A DNA stretch of 64,000 nt. Origin: Punica granatum (lineage: Eukaryota > Streptophyta > Magnoliopsida > Myrtales > Lythraceae). Below, piece by piece: positions 21,705 to 34,695 of the stretch (the first letter of the stretch is position 1; every line of letters starts with the position of its first letter). The translations under genes and the position numbers were made by a program. The stretch covers positions 28,738,811 through 28,802,810 of the forward strand of contig NC_045128.1 of NCBI RefSeq assembly GCF_007655135.1, in the 5' to 3' direction. Below the pieces are notes generated by a model, which had not been told where the DNA came from, ran no database searches, and saw only the letters and a list, made by a program, of their open reading frames with translations.

Positions 21705-22700
21705 GACCTTGAATTTTCACAGTATATGCCGAATCGTGTTGATACTATATATGTATAGACTCGATGAAGTGCTAGCTAGACAACTTCTTCGATTGGTAGG
21801 TCGGATGCTCGGCCGGTGTTCGGGGATAAGATTCAAACCTAGGGTCACAAAATAGAGAGTATTTAATACTTGCATTGCGGAGTAGCCATGCCACCAATTG
21901 GGAGGAGAGTGTCCTCTCTTAAGTTTTGGGAAGTTTATATGTCATTTACTCTTTTGTTGTGGGTTTAAGTTCATTAGGATGGGAAAGGAGAGATGTGATG
22001 GGGTTGGTTTTGGCACACGACTTGATAGCCTATTTTGTAAAGAAAGTAATAAGATGTGCAACAGAACCAATTGAAAGCCGGTACGTGTCTACTGTAACAG
22101 TGTCTTCGCTGTTACATTAAAAACTTGCTTCTTTTGAAAAAATTATATAATTATTACTTGCAATAATTGATGACAGATTGAGGAAAAGGAAATCTGAGTG
22201 AGTTGTTGAAATAAACTTTTCCTTTCATAGAAGGAATTTGGTCCGACATTAATTTATTTGAATTTAGGCCTATTGATATCCAATACAATTTTATCCATGA
22301 AATATACTTACAATGTGTTTTTTGAATCAGCTTGCCGCGTCACGCCTTCAACATATGGTCAACTTTTAGATGGTGCGCTCTACGTGCTACAACTTAGATA
22401 ATATACATACATGTATTTTTTGGTAGTAAATAAAAGGTCGGGATGAATCTCATATCTACATCTAGATACAAGGATTTATTCGTAATTGTGGAAGACACAA
22501 GGATCTTTTTGTAATAAATCCACAAAAAAACTAAGAGTAAGCTATTGAAATGGTCCTCGAAGTTTAAATCGATCACCACCTTGGTCCTCAAAAGCATTTT
22601 GCCATCAGCATGGACCCTGAACTTTAGCTCCGTCTATCAAAATGGCTCGGCATGAAGTTAAAGTGGCAGAATCTAATGTGGTTTTTTACGTGGATTACCA
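21705..22700 (-). promoter_or_regulatory. 5' flank of AP2 gene, repeated with copies A and B
   Basis: About 1 kb upstream of the intact gene is collinear with about 10400-11695 and 13020-14105. The outermost 150 bases (22545-22700, TGGTCCTCGAAGTTTAAATC) look like a Mutator-type terminal repeat present at the same place in all three copies, so the element pre-dates the duplications. A core promoter could not be fixed. Confidence 0.6.
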
Positions 22701-23843
22701 AGGTAAAAAAAAAATCAATAAAAGACATCCGTGCGAGATGAGTTAGGTAGTGTGCCTCAAACCATTCATATATATTGAACAATTTTTTTCAAAAAAAGAC
22801 TTTTTTTTATTTTCAACTAAACTGGGAGAGGATTTTTCGTGGGGGCTTCTATCGACAACCTCTTCCATCAATGAGTTCACCGTAAGTATAGAGGCCTAAT
22901 CATGATAGGTGGAGCCCTCACCCGAACTCTCCCTCAACTCTCTCAACTCTCCAACAGAGTGAGAGAGCTTGAAGGGGAGCTAGGGTGGCAAGCCCCCACT
23001 GGTGACCTCACCTGGGGGAGGTTGCCGACGGGGCAGCACACATCCCTCAGCTCTTCTTCTCTCTCTCTCTCCTCATTGAGAGAATGAGTTGAGAGGGAGC
23101 TCGGCTGAGGCTTCTTGTCGGCGACCTCTTTACCAGGAGAGGTACGGGGCTACCCCTTCGGTGAAAGGAAGTATAGATTTTTTCTCTCATAGAACTATAA
23201 AAATGTCATTTTGTCGTTGATTTTTCACATGCAGGGCATGCTATTTCTAATTTGTGATTTTGAATATATAGAATTTACTTATAATTGCATTGAGTTTTGA
23301 AGTTAAGGAGCAAAACGCATCATCCAATGCACTTTGGCCGATCAAACTAATGCCCTAAGTGCTTCCATCTTTCAACAACGAAACTTACCGCATTGTTTCC
23401 CGGTTGAAAAACATATTTGTATAGCACGTGCGCATTTCATCATAGAAGCTAGATTTACCGGTAAGTAGAGGGGCTATCTTTTCAAATCCTGGAACTACAA
23501 GGTGTTTATTTCCAAGTTACAAAATAAGGGGGCCACTTTTCTAATGGGTAAGAGTAGAGGGGGCCATGTGGAGACAGAGAGACGTAGAGTGCGTCTGTGT
23601 GGCTTTTTTTTTTTTTTAGGCACAGAGATTTAGTTGATCTATACACTGTAAATTTGCCCATAATGCTCTTAATGCACAAAGTAGGGCTTTTCATAGCAGG
23701 CTCATTACAAATAAATACAACCATATAAACATAAGCGTAGCTTGTCGTATTTCGTGTTTCCCTATTTTTGTATATAGCTATGAAAGCATCTGTGTTCAGT
23801 AAATTTCCTATATACATCCTCTGAAGTAACCCGGCAAAATTTT
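22701..23843. other. Intergenic
   Basis: No gene is supported. About 22820-23160 is G/C-richer and resembles the interior of the Mutator-type element at 51516-52970 (repeated GGCGACCTC wording). The stretch near 23600 carries a T-run. The right end is probably 3' UTR of the coiled-coil gene. Confidence 0.4.
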
Positions 23844-26800
23844 TCAGATAATGGAACCGAATGGAGAGAACTGGATCGAAGAAAAACCTCCACCACAAAG
23901 AAGTAAGCTTCCCGACTCGACTTGGCTCTTATGTATAACTTTGTCAAACAGAAGGCCCTGCATGGAAGCCTGTATGTCATATCCATCGACCTCGTATTGG
24001 CTCTTCCTTGAACTCCTGGGTATATGATCATCATTTATGGGATCAGTCTCTAGGGTTTTAATGTACTTTCTAATGTCCTGTTGAAGATTGGAGTACGAGT
24101 TTGGCCTCCCAGAAAACGAAAACTGGCACTTCCGACCTTCTGCAGTGGTGCTGCTTGAGCTGGCAGGATCCGAGTTCATGTAATCAGAAGCAGCCATTCT
24201 TAGACTTGAATGCTCGCAGCTTGACTTGAACTGAGCATTCTGGTGTAAATCCTGCAAATTTGGACTCTACGATATTCAGCTAAGAAGTCGATAACAGCAA
24301 CTTAACGTATTATCTTTGTCCTTCCTCCATAACTGCATTTTTAAAGAAGAAAAGAATCGATAAACTAGGAAAAATCTCCTAACTTTCAGAACTGATACTC
24401 TTCGGAACATTTACACATCCACTAATCATGTAAAAGCCAACCTATGATTATTAACTGAACCAATGATCAAAATTTTTATGTAAAAATCTGTTCTCTGTTG
24501 GGTATTTTCTTTTTTAGACCTCTACTTAAATTTTACGAGCTGCTCATCTTAGAATAAATATCTAAAATTTATCCCTACGTTAGAACTCTTTGAGTCAGCT
24601 GCTTCCATTAAAGCAATATAGCCACTGCCGGCAACCTTCATGGCCATGAAACTCTCTGTCAAGGTAAAAAGCCTCAATACTCAATAAAACATTGATCAAG
24701 GATCCTTCAGCTTTTGATTTACAGAGGGGGACCCTTGATTGAGGCCATGAAGATTGTGGTAGATGGCTAGGTTCCTGACTCGAAGATTTTCTGCATACAT
24801 CACGCCAGAGAGCCCTTGACAATGCTGGAAACTGAGATAACGTTTTCTGAAGAGATGAATTTATATATTCTTAAGTTGGCAGACTTTATTAGACAAAACT
24901 GAAGCACAGTGAAAAATAAAGAAAAGCCCAAAGTTGACACACCACGTACTATGTTTGACCTAAAAATTAGTTAGTCCAAGGAGACAGACCTGGCTACTGT
25001 TAAAGCGATGATTAACATCACACGTCGCTGTCATAGTTGAATCAGCTCCGAGCACTGATTCATTCTCACTGACAACGGGTTTGTTATCTCCGACAAGTCT
25101 AAGCGGTGGGTCCTCTGGTGATGAGAAGTCTGAGCTATCAAAAGTTGACAGGGAAACGCACTCATCGAAGTATGCCATGGCCTCTTCTGTCAAGCGTTTT
25201 GATATCTTTCTTCGTTCAATGCTCGCCTGATTACATATCACAACGACAATTACTAGAGAGACATCACCAGATAAATCAGGACAGAGCAAAAATTGTCCTT
25301 CTGAATCTCCTGGTTGGGTATTTGATATGATCTTTCTGTATCACGCAAAACAATAGACTCAAATGTTAAAAGGGCTTACTTTTCTTGCAGGACGGGGCTT
25401 TTGGGAATTAGATGCCTTAGGGTCAGGAAGAATTTCCTTCAGGATTCTGCTCAGTTCTTCCCCTCGATGCTCCTCAACAGCAAGATCTGCTCGTAATTTT
25501 CTAGCTCGTTCCTGGGACTACAAGTCACAGTAAATCACGGAACCTCATGCCAACATTCAGTAGAATTTTCAAACCAAACTGAACTTGCAAATGAGTAACT
25601 GAAAACGCTAAATTTTGCTAGCATATATTTAAGGCAAAAGAACTGAAGGGAGGCAAAACTACAGAGCAACTTTTCTCTCTGTTTGAGGCAAAAGAAGAGG
25701 GGAGACACCGCACTTAGGATCCGTTCTATGGAGCTGCTTTTAGCTTCTATGATGGCACTCGCAATTAGGTTAGACCTAACAAGACTCACAAAAATAGGTT
25801 AGACCCAAAAGAAACTTCACGTTTGACCTTCATCCCCATCCAAGTAATAACTTCACTTGTGGAACGAGCTAAGAATTGGATCCCAGAGGCCAACCCCAAG
25901 CAACAAGCAAAAGTTCAAAGCATTTGTAATTCCCAATTTTTTAAACTATCGAAACACGAATCGTTGATTCGATTTAAAAAGCTAAAGCATGAAACATAAA
26001 GTCCGTACGACAAAGATCTTGGAACAAAGGAAGGCTACCTGCTCAAGCTTTTTGGCATATTCACTTCTGATATCCATAACAAGCTCAACAGCACCAGGAT
26101 TTACTAGATCAGGAGGGATATCCACAATGTCTGAGCTTGCAATAGCAGTGGGATTATTCTTTCTAATAGACTGAAAATCATAAGAAAAGGAAGCTGTCCA
26201 TAATGCAAAATACATGAGAATATTCTAACAAGAAGAGAATTGCCAGAGTACAGACAAATCTTATGTAGATTCAATTTTTAACTCATCTTAAGATCATTCT
26301 CAAATACAACTTATAGGTGTAAGTGCAATACAAGAACCTTCCCATCTGAAAGTTCAAATGAAATAAGGAGAAACTTGATAAACTACTCGATTCCCCAACA
26401 GTCATTCAGCAGGAACAACAATATAATTATAACCATCACTAGATGGCATTTTCATGAAAATGCAAAATAGACTTCCCTTAATCCAAATATAGTGAAGAAT
26501 ATGAATGTATTGTGTCTTTATAATCCAAAGATAACGATTTTCAGCAGCTTCATGAATTGAAATTTAACCTCAAACTTCATCAGACCAACATAACAACTAG
26601 CAAGCAACATATAAGTGAGCAATCTGCTGAAAAGGAAAATCCTTACACTTTCTAGATCACTTTGAATGTCAGAGATTGCTTGCCTCACTTCAGATCTGAC
26701 AGTTTCGTATATACTTGTATTTGTGGGCTGCTCTCCCAAGTGCTGCTCTTGTACTGACTGCCGAATATTAGAAATCAAACAATTAATAATGGAGTTGACT

Positions 26801-27972
26801 AGCAAAAATACTCCTGTGATAGCATAAGAATATATGAAAGCAAAGACGGAAATAACAGAACAGGAAAATTTCAACCTTCATTTGTTCGCAGACTGCTTTT
26901 ATAGTCTTCTCTTCCACTTCGGAGAAAGAACCTGCTGAGTGTCCATCTTCCCACTTTGGAAATTCCAGACGAGACTAAAAGCAGACAAACACGATGGACC
27001 AATTTCAATGAGTCAGAGATGCATACATCCAGAAAAACCAATGTTCCATGAACTAGCTGAGCCCATACCCGACTTGCAGAATCAGTAGATGGCTCGACAG
27101 GTGGATGTTGACTAGACCACGTTCGAAGAGCTTTCACTTGGCCCGGATCAACACTTTCTATACTGCTTCTCATTAAATCTAAGCCGGTCCTGTTTCTGTA
27201 GTTCCTCATGGGACTGGTTTCCTGCTCAACTTCACTCTGCACATGTCAATGAACGGAACGGTCACCCTTTTCCATAATAGTAAGTGCAAAAACCAAAATT
27301 TAAGCTTTGATAGTTGATTAATTGCCTAAGAACCTCCGGAATTTGAGATCCCATACATATTTCTTTTACAAGACAACAAAACCTCAATAGCAAGTTGCAT
27401 ATTGCTGATCAAAACAAATCAAGCAAGTATTTTCTTTTCACCCGAATTTATCAAAACAAATCATTGAGAAAATCAAGGGCCAGAAAAGAAGAAAACGAAC
27501 CAACCTCGGAGCTCACGAAATGTCCCCTCGAGACCGGCCTCTGAGACACCGAGCGGACCCGACCCCTCGACACGCTCCGGCCAGTCTCCGATGGCTTCCC
27601 CGAACTCCTCGAAGTCGACCTCCCCCTCCTATCATCACCAAGACTGCCAACCCCGCGATTCCCGCCTCCCGGTTTCGACCCACCGACCCGATTCAGCTCG
27701 ACTTTGCTCCAGTCGCCGTCTGCATTCAGCTTCTTGGGCACAGCGGATGCCCCATTGCCCTCCGGCGGGGAGGAGTCACCACTGCAGAACAGAGGGTTGT
27801 CCCGCTTGTTCGAGAAATCCGAGACCTTGCTGCTCCTGGAGAAGGCACTGACGCTCCTGGACCTCCTGGGAAGCCCGGGCTTCTTCTCCGGCGGCGGCTC
27901 CCTCCCGGCAGACGATGACGAGTTGGCGGCGCCGCCCCTCCTGGTGGCAGATTTGAAGGCCGAGACCGCCAT
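23844..27972 (-). CDS. Uncharacterised plant coiled-coil protein, nine exons
   Basis: Exons: 27505-27972, 27069-27236, 26876-26974, 26647-26757, 26039-26170, 25380-25517, 24990-25226, about 24691-24831, 23844-24251, giving about 630 residues; nearly all junctions are phase 0 GT-AG. Residues 1-156 are basic, Ser/Arg/Pro-rich and disordered (MAVSAFKSATRRGG; RRSRSVSAFSRSS), suggesting nucleic-acid or microtubule binding. The middle (about 160-420) is charged and helical, likely coiled coil (AISDIQSDLES, VMDIRSEYAKKLEQ, RARKLRADLAVEEHRGEELS). Then comes RRKISKRLTEEAMAYFDECVS and an acidic Ser/Asp stretch. The extreme C-terminus has ESGSLLLCGGG, which I recall as conserved in plant homologues of unknown function. 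The acceptor of exon 6 (25517 or 25511) and the donor of exon 8 are uncertain. Confidence 0.8.
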
Positions 27973-28012
27973 TATCGGGATGAGAAGCCCGGCAGCAGTT
28001 AGTGGAAATTAA

Positions 28013-28650
28013 AGAAGGTGATGAAAGTTTGGTGATTTAAAAGAGAAATGACAAAAAGGGATTGTGGGTATTGACGAAAGCGACAGGGAATCCTTGTCTG
28101 CTTTTGGGCTTTCCCTTCTCGAAGGTAACGGTGGGCTGTTGTTGCAGGTGAGGATATGGAGACTGGAGAAGTTGACCCTTCAATTTCACACGGGGAGCAT
28201 TGCTTAGCTTAAACAAAACAGTAAACCAACCGAGCTCAAGCAATTCTCATGGGATTAGCAGAAAACAAGGACGTTAATTGCGGTTGTTTGAACGTTAATG
28301 TCGAGTTCTTGTTGGATCTACACGGAGATTTGGATAGTTGATTTGCTAATGGAATTTAGTACCCCGGGTCAAATCAAGATTTGCGTGCCACTGCATAAGA
28401 AGTTTCCAGGAACATATGGGAGTTACCATCATAAAACCGTCCGCTACCGACCGCCATTGGACATTAGCGGCAATTATAACGACTATGATTTTGGAATGGT
28501 TTGCGCGGCCTCATTGTTCTTCAAGGTTCACGTTACATTTATCCAAGGAAATGCTCATTAGAGCAAAATAAAATTAAAAAAAAAAATCCTACCTACCACA
28601 TATGTACAAGGACAGAAACTACAGAGCCATATACATATCAAAATTGAAAA
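28013..28650. other. Intergenic, 5' side of the coiled-coil gene
   Basis: Contains the putative 5' UTR and promoter of the minus-strand gene starting at 27972. No other gene is supported. Confidence 0.4.
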
Positions 28651-28654
28651 GCTG

Positions 28655-29292
28655 ATCTATAAGGGCAGTGAAGAAGCTTCAACATCAACAAGGAAATCGT
28701 CATAAGCCTTCCTTTCAAGTCAGCAAAATCTGTTGGACTATATCCTCAGGCTTTTGTGCATTCTCCTCAAAGATTCACACACTCCTCTCTTTCCAAATTC
28801 TATAAATATAGCGAGTCCAGCTTAACTTGAGGATTATAGCACTAAGAGAATTCCCTTTCCAAGAAGCAACAAGTTGGAATTCGTGCTCCCAGTCACCACC
28901 ATTTCTGGAGATGAATAACTTCGATAACAATAAGTTTCAGATCTGTTTAGAGAAATTACAAGCGAAAAAGAGATAATTACGTGATTCTACAGCTGCACTA
29001 CAAAAGTTATATAGATCAAATCAATTGAGACAACTCAAGTTTGACAATCGTTCTTTCATGGCCAGCCTATCAAAGATGGCTAGCCAAGAGATGAACGAAG
29101 CACGAGGGAAATGGCCTTGGAACCACAGAAGTTTATGCCATGGGACCTTTATCTTCCTTGGTCGGAGATCCTGCCATAGCTTGAAGGTGCTAAACTTCCA
29201 AGTCAAAGCATTCCATAGCATTGTGTCAGCATTTGCTCTCATCGTGGAAGATCTGGCCTGATTGATAATCTTGATAACTTCATAGTTCACGC
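28655..29292 (-). pseudogene. LINE retrotransposon 3' fragment (zf-RVT region)
   Basis: The minus strand reads a reverse-transcriptase zinc-binding domain: NALTWKFSTFKLWQDLRPRK, then FISWLAIFDRLAMKERL and NLSCLN (29021-29290). After a stop it continues in pieces as a typical LINE tail (LFFACNFSKQI, RYIYRIWKERSVRIF) to about 28655. The upstream reverse transcriptase and endonuclease are missing, so it is 5'-truncated, as is usual for LINE copies. Confidence 0.75.
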
Positions 29293-29300
29293 TTCTAATA

Positions 29301-29346
29301 CCTTTCTCGGCCTTTTGGCTAAGATCAAGTGTAGTATCTGTTCGCC
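29301..29346 (+). pseudogene. U2 snRNA 5'-end fragment
   Basis: 46 bases starting ATACCTTTCTCGGCC and running through the branch-point-recognition region (GTGTAGTATCTGTTC) match what I recall of the plant U2 snRNA 5' end without a mismatch. Then 9-13 foreign bases intervene, followed by GTTCTTATCA, which is the expected continuation, after which similarity ends. No plant snRNA upstream element or TATA is visible before 29301. A truncated pseudogene is more likely than a functional U2 gene. Confidence 0.75.
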
Positions 29347-30170
29347 CTGGTCGTTCTTATCATGGCTTGGTTGAATCAACGCCTAGACTGAATGGGTTTG
29401 ATCTAGGCTGACCTTACCCCGAAGTTGAGAGCAGTCTGTCCCCCCGAGAACATATTCAAATCCATAGTCATAAATTCCTTTCCTAATTAGGAAATCTATT
29501 TCGATTTGCTTCCATATTCATGTACTGCAAATGGTATTCCAGGAGGAAATTGATTTGCAGGAGAAATTCTGTGAATGGTTTGGGTGTGGATGGTTTGCCT
29601 TTAGTTCATCTGGGAGTTGGACTAGTCGAGATGCACCGCAAGCTAGTCTAGACACCAATTGATCGCATACCAAAAGGGAGAAAAAAAAAGTAAATAAAAA
29701 GAACAAAAACTCACCCAAATTTTTATCAAATCAGAAATGCATATGAAGCCTCTAAATTGCAATATGCCTGACTCTGATGTTCGGTGAATCGGTGTTCCCA
29801 TGTTGCCTTCTTCGCCCCTGTATTTGCTTTACAATAATCAAACACTTCTCAAGTCGATCGCTAAAACAGAATCCTTTTGCTTTTCGGTTTCAATTAGATT
29901 AAGATTTTCAGTCCATTTGTGCCATAACCGCACCGAGCTGCAGATAAAGCAGCATCTACACCGTCTGACATTCATGAATCGTGAATTACCTTCGAAGTTG
30001 TAACTGCTCAAGCAAAATAAAGCTCTGTTGAACGGATAAACTCTAACCAACTTTCTGTTAATTGCTTCTCATTCAGGTAACAGCAATAAGAACAACCTGT
30101 AGATTTACATATCTTACCGGTATCCAAAAACATGAACAGGAATTTCACAATCTAGTCTCTTCCCCCTCAG
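29347..30170. other. Intergenic, 3' side of PIG-C
   Basis: No gene is supported. The right part probably holds the 3' UTR of the minus-strand PIG-C gene. Confidence 0.4.
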
Positions 30171-31070
30171 TCAGTCTGTAATGTCAAAACAAAGTTTAGC
30201 CTCATCCCAAGGTCCATTAATCTCGAACTTGTACTCCTGTATCCTTATAAGCCAATACGGGCACAAGATTGTAACAAAAACCAGCAGTACCAGGAACATA
30301 ATGAAAAGCAACCTATGCAACCTATACACTAAAGCCAAACTCACAACCATCAGCATGAATGAGAAGAGGATGTGCAGTCGGAAAGAGTACTTTCTGATGC
30401 AGTATGTGACCAACGGAGCGAAGAGGAAGACCAGCAATGAGAAGAGCATGATAGCAAAGACATTTCTCCACGAAGGGAGGCGAGAAGCAATGAAGACCGA
30501 GGCCACGATGGAGGCATTCAAAGAGATGCAGTTGGTCAAGGTCGGGTTCTTCCATGTCCCTGGAGCGTTCACTGCTGATCGGGAGTAGTCGTGCAAGAAG
30601 AGATGGACTATTAGCAGCACAACGGTCACAGAACAGATGGAGTCGGAGCTTATGGACCTTGTGAGGGTCTTGTATATTGGAGCAAGAACGTATAACCCCG
30701 TCATAAAGAAGGCTATGTTAAGGAAGTAATGGAATAGGAGGTTGAGGGAGAGCATTTCTTCGGTTAGGAGGAGGACAAGGAACCCCGAGACAAGAAGGGT
30801 AGCATCGATAAGCAGAAGCGAATTCTCATCAAGAGTCGACTTCAGAGTATAAGTCCATACAACTCCTACCAAAGCAACAATACTTAGATACTGAGAGATT
30901 GAGATCGAATCCCGCATCACCTTTATCATGTCTCGCTTCACAACATTAGCATTCATGACCATGTCTTCGAGAAAAGACTCGTCGGTGTAATTGTCATCAT
31001 ACCCAGGTTGCATTCCTCCATATGCAACCTTTTTCCATCTGGGCCGAGTAGGAGAAGAGTTTGCATTCAT
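30171..31070 (-). CDS. PIGC: PIG-C/GPI2 subunit of GPI-GlcNAc transferase
   Basis: A single uninterrupted coding exon of 299 codons. The protein is a multi-pass ER membrane subunit of the complex that adds N-acetylglucosamine to phosphatidylinositol, the first step of GPI-anchor synthesis. The soluble N-terminus has [20 protein letters not shown] and [14 protein letters not shown], the family hallmark. About eight hydrophobic segments follow (for example [24 protein letters not shown]). The C-terminus carries [20 protein letters not shown] and [10 protein letters not shown], which are highly conserved. The ATG at 31070 is chosen because homologues start just before the conserved basic segment; an in-frame ATG at 31130 would add 20 residues unlike the family. 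The gene looks intact. Confidence 0.95.
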   Translation of the reverse strand: MNANSSPTRPRWKKVAYGGMQPGYDDNYTDESFLEDMVMNANVVKRDMIKVMRDSISISQYLSIVALVGVVWTYTLKSTLDENSLLLIDATLLVSGFLVLLLTEEMLSLNLLFHYFLNIAFFMTGLYVLAPIYKTLTRSISSDSICSVTVVLLIVHLFLHDYSRSAVNAPGTWKNPTLTNCISLNASIVASVFIASRLPSWRNVFAIMLFSLLVFLFAPLVTYCIRKYSFRLHILFSFMLMVVSLALVYRLHRLLFIMFLVLLVFVTILCPYWLIRIQEYKFEINGPWDEAKLCFDITD

Positions 31071-31130
31071 CCTTGGGTCCGAACCCGAAATCTCACTTAC
31101 TTCTGAAGATGGCCAAACCAGGAACAGCAA

Positions 31131-34100
31131 TTCGCAGATTCCTTCACTTTGTTATTCTCGTTTGTATGTAGAAGCAACTACCTAGAATCAAAACTGAGGG
31201 AAACCGAGAACCAGATGAAGATAACATGTCAAGTTTATACATAATGATGAAACGTAGCGAACATCAGCACGGTTAAAATGCATCCAAAACCAAAGGGGTT
31301 CGGTGTCTGCTCTTCTGATACCATAATCTTCGTTGGATTAGAAATAAGATGGCTTCGCGTAGTGAAAAAACAATGAATCACGGGTGCAAGAAGTTTCTTC
31401 ATAGAAACCCATACTTTTTAGGATTCATGACGTAAATTCATAACAAGCAGCACTCGCATTGACAAATTAACAAACAGTGGTCGTGCACTCTAAACTGAAC
31501 GCCAATTCCTCAGCTTCCATGCTTACAATACAACAAGCAAGAACCTTTTCGTGCAGACTCAAGAATTCGGAATGACCAAACAAAAATGAGGGGGGAGAAA
31601 GGGGGGAAATTGAGAGAAATTAGAAGAATTGAGAGCATGAGCTCGAAGATCTGCAGCAAAACACAACCCAAATCGAATCATTGATAGGAAATCTTACGCT
31701 TCGGCGGTCCAACAGATCGAAAGGGCAGCAGCAGATCAAGCATTCCTCGGAAATTCGAGGTAGTTTTTTCCGTTAATTTTGTGGGAACAGATGAAAATGG
31801 TATGGACGAGAAATTGGGGAAGCCCGAGGACGGGGCCATGAAGTGAAAGGCGTACTTGCTCCTGTCGGTTCCTTCCCCTGCAATCCTCTTTAGTTTCAGT
31901 TTGACCCACGTAGTTTCGGAATGTCTCATTAACACCCCTTAGGATTTTTCTTTATATATATACTAGATGGAAACCCGTGCTACGCATAGAATTTAATTAA
32001 AAGAAAATGATGCGCTACCTGCAGGATTTTCAACGTAAGTTCGATATGAAAATTCTATGTGCGGTATTTTTAAAGGTTAAAAGGAGATTTTTATTAATTT
32101 AATTAAATAATAAAATTACTAAAAGAAAATGTTGGAAGAGGAAAAAGGTGGAGGGAACGTTATCTATCAAAAAAAAGAAAGTGAAGGGAATGTTTAAGAG
32201 AAAGAGATAAGAGAGAGGGAGAGGGGAAAGAGAAAGGGTTGGGGAAGTGGAGAATTGGAATTTTTTTATTTATGGAGAAATGGAATTGTTGCTTTCACCA
32301 TGAGAGAAGAGAGAAAGAGAGGAGAGAGAATAAATAAATGAGGAAAATTAAAAAGAGAGAAAAAAAAAGGTGAAATAGTTAATTGTTATGGAATAATCAA
32401 TTTATTATATCGACCTTTAATTCAACGACTATAATTTTTTAATAGAATTCTAGAAAGGACATTTTATGAAAAGTGAAAGTTAAACGAAAACTTGACTTCT
32501 CTTTTTGTAATAGTATATATATATATATATATATATTAGGATAAGTATCCCTTTTGACTTTTCATTGGATAAGTCATAAGTAAAAGATATACCTAACATT
32601 ACTCCAAAAAATTATGTACAGTTACATTAAAACTTATCCAACATTTTGTGATTTCATCTCAAGATTTGAGGGAGCGATCGAGTCGAGGAATTCACAAAAG
32701 CTCGTGTCACACAATTTAATTCTCACTTCAAATATAATGGGATAGGAGACTGAGCAAATCTCGATTGGATTTCTCACCAATCGAGTATATATCTCAAGTC
32801 TCAATAATTCACCGTCGCACAAATATGAATTGATTGAAATTGCAGTCAAATTCTCAAATTGCGCATTTTTCGAGGTCATCTGGGTTGTTCATACGAGATC
32901 CAAATGCCATCGAAACTTGGATGGCATTTATTGATGAAGGTGCTTTACAAGTTAGCAAGGGAATCCGTTAGAAGAGAACTCGAACTTCTAAGGAAGATCA
33001 TGAGGCTTTTGATAAACTACGAGGGGGCAAACCGCAATTAAAATTTTCCTTCTTGCAACTTATGGGTTGGCCCATGGAGAAAGTGTTTTGATTCATGGGC
33101 CGAAGCAGAGAGGGCTTTGTTTGGAGATCAGAAGCCCAATAGCTCCCGGTGTCATCAATGGTTATTTCATCGATCGACTATTCCACCGGTTCGTGCTCTT
33201 GAAATGTTGTATCCTCGATCATATTTTATAGCCGCAGTCCTACCTACCACTACTTCAGACTAGGCATCAGTCGGCGGTGGAGCTTCCGCAGTAAATATGT
33301 TCCCCTTCGGCCTTGTCTGTCCACTCCAATATATGCGGACGGTGCAATACGGGAACATCTCTACTTCTTGTTCAAGCAGCAATTTAAAACCTTGGGTTAA
33401 CCCAAGTTTCGGTTTTGGTTCTCTCAGATTAATTTATGACGCCTCTATACTGCTTTCTCCACGGTCACATGTAATCCGGTTGAACTCATATCACCTTTCT
33501 TCCCCTTCGATTCGGATATATTCGTTTAATTATCGGCAAAGTACCCGGTAACCCCTTCTTGGTTCTTAAGGAAATGATCAGTTTTCCCATTTTTCTTGTC
33601 CTGTCCGATGTTGTAATATGGGACATGCTCATGCCTTGTTTAAGGGTCTTGACTTTGTCTACCTTTTTTGCATATTTTATCTTTTGCTAGACACACAGTC
33701 GTCACCATCTTATGCACTGGCTTGTCTATTACAAAGTCAATTTAAAACTAACATGGGTTGATTCAAGCTATTCAATATTTGTTCCCTCAAGAAAGATATA
33801 TGTTCAAATCTTGTGAATGGAAAAAATTCATGATTGGAGAGTCAACCTCTTAATAGGCTGAGCTTGCTTAAATTAGATTATTAGAAATCCGTTAGGCTTC
33901 CAGATATCAGAATTCATACGAAAATGGTCAATTTATTAATCCCCTTTCAGCACTTTTATTATTTCTTATGAGAATTCTCGATGTTGGATGTAAATACTCA
34001 CACTCCGTATGGAAGCCTCTTTAATGCCAAAATTCAATTCACTGGGGAAGTTGAATTACGTTGTTTGGACTCCAAAAGATACAAGAATCAGAGACGAAAA

Positions 34101-34650
34101 AATGCAAGATTTGCATTGGATCTTAAATCGGGCCAAAATCAACAAAATTTTTGCTAGAATTCAATTCAATTGATTGTTATGAATTTAATTTTAGATCTCA
34201 TATACTTTTGTCAAAGAATTACTCCATAATAAAATGCATTTTGATAGACCTCCCAATAGGGGCCTTGGAAAAGAATGTTGGATCAAACCCAAAAGGATAG
34301 AAGCTCATTGAAAGGCCCGCTCAGCATTTATGGCCCAACTTCTACAGAAAATGGTTACAAACAGTTACTTTGTAAATCCATATAAATGTGTCAGAACGGA
34401 CCTGCACAAGGAGAGGATTAGAGGCCGGACTCTATCATATTTCAAATAAAATTATTTTGTTTATTTCAATTAAATCCATAAACATTTCAAACAATATAGT
34501 TCATTTACAGTGGAATTTCTATTATATTTTATCGAATTTATTATTTTTCTCATTATTTTACCCTATTTCGTCCACTTTAACTTTATGATTGTACTATTCC
34601 CTTACCTCTCCTTGAATATCACTGCGTTGGGCTGAATTTCTAGATTCATC
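31131..34650. other. Gene-poor intergenic region
   Basis: No gene is supported. The first ~800 bases may contain the PIG-C 5' UTR, possibly with an intron. About 31960-32535 is an AT-rich repeat beginning GATGGAAACCCGTGCTACG and ending in a TA run (about 32513-32536). About 33838-33920 is a copy of the dispersed repeat also at 8812 and 15783. Confidence 0.4.
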
Positions 34651-34653
34651 CCT

Positions 34654-34695
34654 GAAGAAGAAGAAGAAGAAGAAGAAGAAGAAGAAGAAGAAGAA
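34654..34695 (+). repeat. (GAA)n microsatellite
   Basis: Fourteen uninterrupted GAA units. A standard trinucleotide microsatellite, likely length-polymorphic. Confidence 0.95.

Noticed and set aside
27520..28012. Plus-strand frames of 86-132 codons
   Set aside because: Shadows of exon 1 of the minus-strand coiled-coil gene, which has proper splice sites and composition.
29301..29346. Functional U2 snRNA gene
   Set aside because: Only the first ~46 nt plus a short resumption match; the Sm site and 3' stem-loops are missing and no upstream element is seen.
34654..34695. (GAA)n tract as a functional regulatory array
   Set aside because: An ordinary trinucleotide microsatellite with nothing around it to suggest a role.
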